Source: Methanofollis sp. (GTDB lineage: Archaea; Halobacteriota; Methanomicrobia; Methanomicrobiales; Methanofollaceae). From it: 8,494 nucleotides of DNA. Shown here in pieces: positions 1-4,435 of the stretch. Under the pieces are notes generated by a model. It was not told the origin of the DNA. It saw only the letters and a program-made list of their open reading frames with translations, and did not search any database. How positions within the stretch are numbered: position 1 is the stretch's first letter; each line of letters opens with the position of its first letter. The stretch covers positions 1 to 8,494 of the forward strand of contig JAQVHG010000083.1 in assembly GCA_028696365.1 (NCBI GenBank). The letters are read 5' to 3'. The translations under genes and the position numbers were made by a program.

Positions 1-1822
1 CTGAGGATATCATCCTAATCCCAAATGACCCGCCCTCGATGGTGTTGTTGGCGATGGTGGTGGTGTTCGAGGAGATGATCTCGAGCCACTTTACGGTGTT
101 GTCGACGATGGTGTTCTCTGAGGACGAAGAGAGGACAATCCCCTCCTCGTCGATACTGGTGACATGATTTCCTCTGAGCGTGCAGGACGCTGACGAGTTC
201 AGGAAGATCCCCCGGTAACATCCGGTGGCGACATTCCCTTCCACTGTACAATTCTCCGCCCCTTCAAGTCCGATCCCTGCCGCCGGGTTGCCGGTCTGCT
301 GGACCGTCAAGCCGCTGACCGCTGCATTGTTCCCGGTCACCATGATCGGGGGCTTTACAACACTTTTTGCCGTCACGACCGTCGTCTCAGGGCCGTTCTC
401 CGACCTGAGCACGATCGGCCGGTCCACTACCACGTTCTCGGTGTACTCGCCGTCCTTTACCACAACCGTGTCGCCGGGGTTGCAGGCATAGACGGCCTCC
501 TGGATGGACGTAAAGTTCGCCGGACCATCGTCGTCCACGTACCAGGTCTTCGGCTCAGGCGGGACCGGGACCACGCTGACCTCGGCCGTCCCGCTGATCC
601 CGGCGGTGGAGGCGGTGACGGTCGTCGTCCCCTCGGCCAGGGCCGTGAAGACTCCGTCGTCGATCGTCCCGACGGTGGTGTTGGAACTCGACCACTCGAC
701 CGCGACGTCCTTCATCACGCGTCCTTTCTGGTCGCGGACCATCGCCGTGAAGACCTGTGTCCCGTCGATGGTCACCATCGCCTCAGGAGGGAAGACGTCC
801 AGAGTCGTCGCAACAGGTCGTTCCTGTGCCGCGATGAACTGGTGACGCGTCTTTGTCGCCGTCCCGTCCGCGGCCGTGACCGTGAGGCTCACGTCGAAGA
901 GCCCGGCCTCCTCATAGGTGTGGGTCGGGTTCTGCCCGTCCGCAGACGTCCCGTCGCCGAAGTCCCAGTGCCAGGCCTTCGGCGACTCTGCCTCGGTCGT
1001 GCCGGTGAACTGCACGGTCAGGGGGAAGTAACCGGTGGTCTGGTCGGCCTCGACGGTGATCGGGAAGAGAGGCACCGGCTCATGGCTCTTGATCTCGATT
1101 TTCTTCACGTACTTCTGGCACTGTGACTTTGAACACGGAAATTCCTCATAAAAGGTCCAGTACTCCTTGTCCAGGAACCGGCGCATATCGTCGTTCCCAA
1201 AGACGTACTGCCCATCCGCGTTTGTCGTGGTCGCAAAGAAGAAGGTGCGCATCCCGCTCTGATAATCAGGCACATACCCGTCGTCTGGCCGCCACCAGGT
1301 CAGGACCAGCGGCCCCTGCTCGGGGTTGCCCCCGTGCTCGGTGTCGGTGTAATAGACGTTCTTGTACGGGTGCCTCGCCGCTCCGTAGTTGTCGTTCGGG
1401 TAGATGTAGATGATATCATCAGGCCCCATCCCGCCGACCAGGTTGCAGAGGTCGCGAACGTCGGTCCCCCGCATGGCATGGTAATCCACGATATTTTCCT
1501 TTTCATCAGGGTCCCAGAGATTATCCAGGTCGCATGTTATCCCCTGCATATAATAATGCGTCACGCCGTCCCCGACCACCGGGAGGTTCTCCTCCATCCA
1601 GCGGTAGTCCACTGTCCGCTCGTCAAGCACGGTCTCCCCGTCTTCGGCCAGTTTGACGACCGTCACCTCGGTCGTCTGGAATGTCTGGGACGCCGCCGAG
1701 GCCGGCGTCGCGAGGAGGAGACCGGCAAGAAGGAGCACAAGGAGAAACAATCCCGGTTTTATCCACTGTTCTGGATGAGAAGAATGTGATAGTGTGTATG
1801 GTCGATTTTTTTTCGATTTCAT
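1..1822 (-). CDS. Secreted modular surface protein: signal peptide, sulfite-oxidase-fold-like domain, PKD, Ig-like and beta-helix (C-terminus off window)
   Basis: The frame is open from an ATG at 1822 to the left edge: 607 codons without a stop. An in-frame TAA lies seven codons upstream and no other Met occurs before residue 75, so this start is well fixed. Residues 24-38 are a hydrophobic core (GLFLLVLLLAGLLLA) followed by TPASA, a likely signal-peptidase site near residue 43. Residues about 70-245 form a domain with GDGVTHYYMQG, GTDVRDLCNLVGG and a closing KYVKKIEI strand; this resembles the molybdopterin-binding fold of sulfite oxidases without a recognisable cofactor site. A PKD domain follows (about 255-330; WHWDFGDG at 284-291, NPTHTY at 298-303), then an Ig-like Big_2-type domain (about 337-417), then a beta-helix domain opening with WYVDDDGPANFTSIQEAV and continuing in short NNT/GNxV turns (427 to the edge). 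Cysteines at 97, 126, 230 and 235 may form disulfides. Such proteins act outside the cell, in adhesion or in the cell envelope; the ligand is unknown. Confidence 0.9.
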   Translation of the reverse strand, partial: MKSKKNRPYTLSHSSHPEQWIKPGLFLLVLLLAGLLLATPASAASQTFQTTEVTVVKLAEDGETVLDERTVDYRWMEENLPVVGDGVTHYYMQGITCDLDNLWDPDEKENIVDYHAMRGTDVRDLCNLVGGMGPDDIIYIYPNDNYGAARHPYKNVYYTDTEHGGNPEQGPLVLTWWRPDDGYVPDYQSGMRTFFFATTTNADGQYVFGNDDMRRFLDKEYWTFYEEFPCSKSQCQKYVKKIEIKSHEPVPLFPITVEADQTTGYFPLTVQFTGTTEAESPKAWHWDFGDGTSADGQNPTHTYEEAGLFDVSLTVTAADGTATKTRHQFIAAQERPVATTLDVFPPEAMVTIDGTQVFTAMVRDQKGRVMKDVAVEWSSSNTTVGTIDDGVFTALAEGTTTVTASTAGISGTAEVSVVPVPPEPKTWYVDDDGPANFTSIQEAVYACNPGDTVVVKDGEYTENVVVDRPIVLRSENGPETTVVTAKSVVKPPIMVTGNNAAVSGLTVQQTGNPAAGIGLEGAENCTVEGNVATGCYRGIFLNSSASCTLRGNHVTSIDEEGIVLSSSSENTIVDNTVKWLEIISSNTTTIANNTIEGGSFGIRMISS

Positions 1823-1885
1823 GTGATTTCGTCCTGTAAATTATAGATCGATACCATCTCTCGACGAGCAATATAAATGGATTTT
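1823..1885 (-). promoter_or_regulatory. Promoter and ribosome binding site of the surface-protein gene
   Basis: Read on the minus strand, CCATTTATAT (1880-1871) is a good archaeal TATA box with an A-rich stretch upstream suitable for a BRE. Transcription would start about 25 nt downstream, near 1848-1852, giving a leader of roughly 28 nt. That leader carries AGGA (1835-1832), nine bases before the ATG at 1822, a modest Shine-Dalgarno site. The start-site position is inferred from the usual archaeal TATA-to-start distance. Confidence 0.6.
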
Positions 1886-1901
1886 GATTTTTTAGTCAAA
1901 T

Positions 1902-2147
1902 ATGTTAAACAGATTGTATGAATTATCTGGACCTGGTGCGACGCGAGAATACGACAAAATATGGAGTTTGGTCTGTGAAATGGGACCTGATTGCATGGTT
2001 CTCTCTGATGAGGGGGTAATATCAATGAAAGAATGGTATTCTCTATTTTTTAGAGAGGGATTCCATCATGTCCGGTATTGTGGCTGGATATTCTGGATGC
2101 GCGCTGATAGCTCGGCGGGAGGTCTGCATACTCGGCTCTGTAGATAG
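1902..2147 (+). CDS. Doubtful 81-aa hypothetical ORF in the AT-rich region
   Basis: An ATG at 1902 opens 81 codons ending in TAG. Its first 55 residues look fairly protein-like (MLNRLYELSGPGATREYDKI, later EMGPDCMV and SMKEWYSLFF); the remainder looks less so. Codons are AT-rich (TTA, TTG, AGA, ATA), unlike the GC-rich codons of the neighbouring genes, which fits a transferred or decaying gene or simply chance in AT-rich DNA. No Shine-Dalgarno site is visible, but AATATAAAT at 1870-1878 lies about 28 bp upstream, a spacing compatible with a leaderless transcript. I do not recognise the protein. It may be a remnant or non-coding. Confidence 0.25.
   Translation: MLNRLYELSGPGATREYDKIWSLVCEMGPDCMVLSDEGVISMKEWYSLFFREGFHHVRYCGWIFWMRADSSAGGLHTRLCR
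2040..2056. other. Small inverted repeat, 6-bp stem
   Basis: TCTCTA (2040-2045) and TAGAGA (2051-2056) are perfect inverted repeats around a five-T loop. The hairpin is AT-rich and weak. It could be an operator half-site pair or chance; it lies inside the doubtful ORF. Confidence 0.3.
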
Positions 2148-2383
2148 ATTCCTGAAAGGTCTCTGTGGGACGATGGCTGGCTTCGAAGATGGATACTGGA
2201 CGGCGTACTCTCCTTCGAGAACTTTGACTCTGTCTTCCCCGCACGATTTTCATCATGAAGGTCCGGGGGAACCGCGCCTCAGGCGTGAGCATGAGAGAAG
2301 GCGATTGGATTTGGTTCACAGGGGGATGAAGTGATGATCACCAGAACCTCTCGCCTCCCCGACCTGACGATCTTTTCACAACT

Positions 2384-2412
2384 CTTATTTTTTCCGTCCC
2401 CAAGCATTCCCC
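2384..2412 (+). promoter_or_regulatory. Probable promoter of the AlkD-family gene (leaderless)
   Basis: CTTATTTTTT at 2384-2393 is a TATA-like element centred about 25 bp before the ATG at 2413. No purine-rich Shine-Dalgarno sequence precedes either this ATG or the next in-frame ATG at 2422. Both facts fit a leaderless mRNA starting at or within a few bases of the start codon. The TATA match is imperfect. Confidence 0.45.
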
Positions 2413-3135
2413 ATGGACACCATGGACCCGGTCATCACACAGATCCGCGAGGAGCTGCAGAAACAGGCAGACCCCACGGTCCAGAAGAACTCCGGGCGGT
2501 TCTTCAAGGAGGAGATCGTCTGCTACGGCCTCAAGACCTCAGCCGTCCACGCGATCGCGAAAAAATACTGGAAGGAGATCAAGACCCGTGACAAACCAGA
2601 GATCTTTGCCCTCTGCGAGGAACTCTACCGCTCAGGATATATGGAAGAAGCGTTCATCGTCTCGAAGTGGGCGCACCTCCTCAATGACCGCTACGAACCC
2701 GAAGACCTCGCCGTCTTCAGGCACTGGATCGAGACCTACATCTCCAACTGGGCCGAATGTGACGGACTCTGCACCCATACGATCGGCGACTTCATCCAGG
2801 AATACCCCGAGTATCTCGATGAACTCAAACGCTGGACGCAGTCGAAGAACCGCTGGATGCGACGGGCCGCTGCGGTCTCGTTGGTCATGCCGGCACGGCG
2901 CGGGAAATTCCTGGATGAGGCGATCGAGATCGCCGACCTCCTCCTCACCGACGAAGACGACCTGGTGCAGAAGGGCTGCGGCTGGCTCCTCAAGGAGGCG
3001 AGCAGAGAGCACCGGGAGGAGATTTTTGCGTATGTGATGGAACACAAGAAGGTGATGCCGCGCACGGCGCTGCGGTACGCGATCGAACTGATGCCAGAGG
3101 AGATGAGAGCGGAGGCGATGAAGAAGGACTGGTGA
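2413..3135 (+). CDS. DNA alkylation repair protein, AlkD family (HEAT-repeat DNA glycosylase)
   Basis: This complete 240-residue protein matches the AlkD family in length and motifs. AlkD enzymes are all-helical HEAT-repeat DNA glycosylases that remove alkylated bases such as 3- and 7-methylpurines without flipping the base. The family signature is visible: W113 and D117 in NWAECDGLC have the W-x3-D spacing of the catalytic pair in Bacillus cereus AlkD (W109/D113); a basic SKNRWMRRAA segment (144-153) matches the DNA-contacting arginine region; and W191 in VQKGCGWLLKEASRE matches W187. Helical repeats fill the rest, and there is no signal peptide, so it is cytoplasmic. The ATG at 2413 is preferred over 2422 because of the TATA spacing, but the choice makes only three residues' difference. 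It stands alone, divergent from the surface-protein gene and convergent with leuS. Substrate range is inferred from the family. Confidence 0.9.
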   Translation: MDTMDPVITQIREELQKQADPTVQKNSGRFFKEEIVCYGLKTSAVHAIAKKYWKEIKTRDKPEIFALCEELYRSGYMEEAFIVSKWAHLLNDRYEPEDLAVFRHWIETYISNWAECDGLCTHTIGDFIQEYPEYLDELKRWTQSKNRWMRRAAAVSLVMPARRGKFLDEAIEIADLLLTDEDDLVQKGCGWLLKEASREHREEIFAYVMEHKKVMPRTALRYAIELMPEEMRAEAMKKDW

Positions 3136-3264
3136 CGGGAGAGGGTCTGGTGGGATTAGTCCTGTATTGATCCTAAAGGGGAAGCAGGGATCCATGTCTT
3201 CCCCAGAGATCCACGATACTATTCAATCGTGTATTCTTGAACCCCTGGGTTGCATCCCCTGGAC

Positions 3265-3400
3265 AGTTAGTTATCTCTGCGGGGTGGCGTGCCGCCCCTC
3301 TACCCCCATGCGATACGATAAATCGAGGATGGCAACACTCTCTTATGGTTGTTTATTCTGCCTTCCCGCTCCCATCGCCATACTGAGAGCCCGTGGGCAG
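3265..3400 (-). repeat. Intergenic palindromic repeat, inverted copy 1 (diverged)
   Basis: Read on the minus strand, this segment follows the same order of blocks as the copy at 4247-4427: a GGGAAGGCAGAAT block (plus-strand complement at 3355-3367), then ATCCTCGATTTATCG (complement of 3317-3330 and flank), a G-rich block, a GGCACGCC turn with flanking C-runs (3281-3298), and AGATAACT (complement of 3269-3276). AGATAACT also occurs in the copy at 4247-4427 (AAGATAACTT, 4401-4410) at the matching place. The upstream hairpin block seems shortened. Boundaries are approximate because they come from alignment by eye. Confidence 0.65.
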
Positions 3401-3765
3401 TGCCTCCGGTGAGAATATGGGTGAAGGTGGCTGGATCATACTTGAACCAAGAAGAGATGAAGGATCTTACACAGCCTCTCTCTTTGCATCCGGAGGTCCT
3501 GAAAATCCGCCCTCGATCCGGGCTTCTTTTTGACCCTTTTCAGGGGCGTACGGTAGGTTCATGGAGTTTTGTATTGCTGGGGATTATATCGACATCCTGT
3601 GGGCCTTTTTAATGGTGTTTTCTCCTTCGCGTTTGAGAAGATACGGTCATTCCACCAAGATCTAAAAAGAGGCCCGATCCGGCCCCGGATCAAGGGGATA
3701 GTTCCGGGATCTGGGGACGATATGGCCGTATTTGAGGGGGGCTGAGAAGGAGAGGCATGTCGTTT

Positions 3766-3862
3766 AGAGGTGCCGCCCCCCGGTTTCCCCGCGAGCAGGC
3801 GGGCGGACGGCAATCCCCTCTTCATGCTTCTCAATTCTGCCTTCCTGGCCCTATCTTTATCC
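3766..3862 (-). repeat. Intergenic palindromic repeat, inverted copy 2
   Basis: On the minus strand this reads AAGATAGGGCCAGGAAGGC followed by AGAATT (complement of 3834-3857), then CATGAAGAGGGG, matching the central block of the copy at 4247-4427 (AAGATAGGACTGGGAAGGCA, CATGAAGGGG). A GCGGGG...CCGGGGGGCGGCA segment (complement of about 3772-3792) corresponds to the G-rich block of the other copies. The left stem block is weaker here. Ends were set by eye. Confidence 0.65.
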
Positions 3863-3884
3863 TGTGGGTCTAGAGGTCGGCGAT

Positions 3885-3955
3885 GACACTGATCTTCCAG
3901 ATGCCCTATCACGAGGGTTGGGGCACGCCTACACTATAGAACCAAAAAAGGGCTT
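3885..3955. repeat. Possible degenerate fragment of the same repeat
   Basis: GCCCTATC at 3903-3910, followed by a G-rich run, matches the right stem block of the direct copies. ACCAAAAAAG at 3941-3950 resembles the sequence just after the copy at 3997-4177. Because the repeat is nearly palindromic, the fragment can be aligned in either orientation. It is too short to be certain. Confidence 0.3.
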
Positions 3956-3996
3956 TTTAGAAACTCTCGCTGATCGTGGAGAGCATGTATGTCCCC

Positions 3997-4177
3997 CGCC
4001 TTCCTCCCTCTTTGACCGGGGGCGAGTGCCGCCCGGACCCCCCGGGAGCACGATAGGGCCGGAAGGCAGAATCGACGACCACGGTGAGGGTGCCGCCGTC
4101 CTCGCCCTATCTTGGCGTAGGGGGTTCGGGGGACGGCCAAGCCCCCTGTCAGAGAAATACATCAAGAGGATTTCTAC
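3997..4177 (+). repeat. Intergenic palindromic repeat, direct copy 1
   Basis: Blocks in order are CGCCTTCC (3997), a stem-loop CCGGGGGC/GCCGCCCGG (4016-4036), CCGGACCCCCC (4033), GATAGGGC (4052), GGAAGGCAGAAT, GTCCTCGCCCTATC (4098), GGGGGTTCGGGGG (4120), GGCCAAGCCCCC (4135) and AGAGGATTTC (4165). The same blocks recur in the next copy at offsets of 249-251 bp. The left block CCGGACCCCCC...GATAGGGC is close to the reverse complement of the right block GCCCTATC...GGGGGTTCGGGGG, so the unit can fold on itself. Confidence 0.85.
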
Positions 4178-4184
4178 AGAGCCC

Positions 4185-4199
4185 AAAAAAGAAAAAAAA
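4185..4199 (-). terminator. Long T-rich tract, likely backup terminator of the leuS unit
   Basis: On the minus strand the tract is eight T, one C and six T, about 240 bp beyond the leuS stop and between the two direct repeat copies. It is the strongest T-rich run downstream of leuS and fits an archaeal terminator. Confidence 0.5.
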
Positions 4200-4267
4200 G
4201 CGGTGTAAAAACCCTCCCCCTCTTCTCGGTGCAAGTGTGACTCACTCGCCTTCCCTTGTGTTCGCGC

Positions 4268-4286
4268 CCGGGGGCTCTGCCCCCGG
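4268..4286. other. Perfect GC-rich hairpin in direct repeat copy 2
   Basis: CCGGGGGC (4268-4275) and GCCCCCGG (4279-4286) pair perfectly across a three-base TCT loop. The equivalent site in the other direct copy (4016-4036) has a different loop and one stem bulge but keeps the pairing. Confidence 0.75.
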
Positions 4287-4376
4287 ACCCCCGAGACGAA
4301 GATAGGACTGGGAAGGCACAATTAGACGAACATGAAGGGGTTTTGTAGTCCTCGCTCTATCGTGTGGCGGGGGGTT

Positions 4377-4397
4377 CGGGGGGTGGCAAGCCCCCCG
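4377..4397. terminator. GC-rich hairpin downstream of leuS
   Basis: CGGGGGG (4377-4383) pairs with CCCCCCG (4391-4397) around a seven-base loop. It would form in the leuS transcript about 40 nt after the stop codon. It could mark or protect the 3' end, but archaeal termination mainly needs T-rich DNA, so the role is inferred. Confidence 0.4.
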
Positions 4398-4428
4398 CCC
4401 AAGATAACTTTCCAGAGGGTTTCCGCCG

Positions 4429-4435
4429 AAAAAAA
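4429..4435 (-). terminator. T-tract directly after the leuS stop codon
   Basis: Seven consecutive T residues on the minus strand follow the leuS TAA immediately. T-rich tracts are the core archaeal termination signal, so this may end part of the leuS transcription. Confidence 0.4.

Larger units (their letters stand above)
1823..2412. other. Divergent intergenic region, AT-rich on its left side
   Basis: This 590-bp gap separates the surface-protein gene (minus) from the AlkD-family gene (plus). The left third, about 1795-2060, is clearly richer in A and T than the coding DNA on either side. It carries the surface-protein TATA box, one doubtful 81-codon ORF (1902-2147) and a small hairpin (2040-2056). 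The right part (about 2060-2340) returns to higher GC and has open frames on both strands, but none looks like a protein family I know. No tRNA, transposase or attachment site was recognised. Confidence 0.6.
4247..4427 (+). repeat. Intergenic palindromic repeat, direct copy 2, next to the leuS stop
   Basis: Blocks are CGCCTTCC (4247), a perfect hairpin (4268-4286), CCGGACCCCC (4283), GATAGGAC (4301), GGGAAGGCACAATT, GTCCTCGCTCTATC (4348), GGGGGGTTCGGGGGG (4369), GGCAAGCCCCCC (4385) and AGAGGGTTTC. The copy ends only eight bases from the leuS stop codon, so leuS transcripts read into it in reverse orientation. No target-site duplication, transposase or coding frame is evident. Confidence 0.85.
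3136..4435. other. 1.3-kb gene-free region between convergent genes, filled with repeats
   Basis: The region lies between the 3' end of the AlkD-family gene and the 3' end of leuS. Open frames of 80-130 codons exist on both strands, but they run through the repeat copies and have low-complexity Pro/Arg/Gly-rich translations, so I treat them as non-coding. About 3136-3264 and 3410-3760 are unexplained spacer. The second contains a 38-codon ORF from an ATG at 3417 with no visible ribosome site, and a perfect inverted repeat GATCCGG-CC-CCGGATC at 3676-3691. The remainder is repeat copies and T-rich terminator tracts. Confidence 0.7.

Noticed and set aside
2632..3195. 187-codon minus-strand open frame
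   Set aside because: It is antisense to the AlkD-family gene, whose catalytic motifs identify the real frame.
3559..4321. Two minus-strand open frames of 117 and 130 codons (3559-3912 and 3929-4321)
   Set aside because: They run through the repeat copies and read as Pro/Gly/Arg-rich low-complexity peptides with no ribosome site; the DNA repeat explains them.
3265..4427. CRISPR array
   Set aside because: Units are about 181 bp, diverged, in both orientations and irregularly spaced; there are no short identical repeats with unique spacers and no cas genes.
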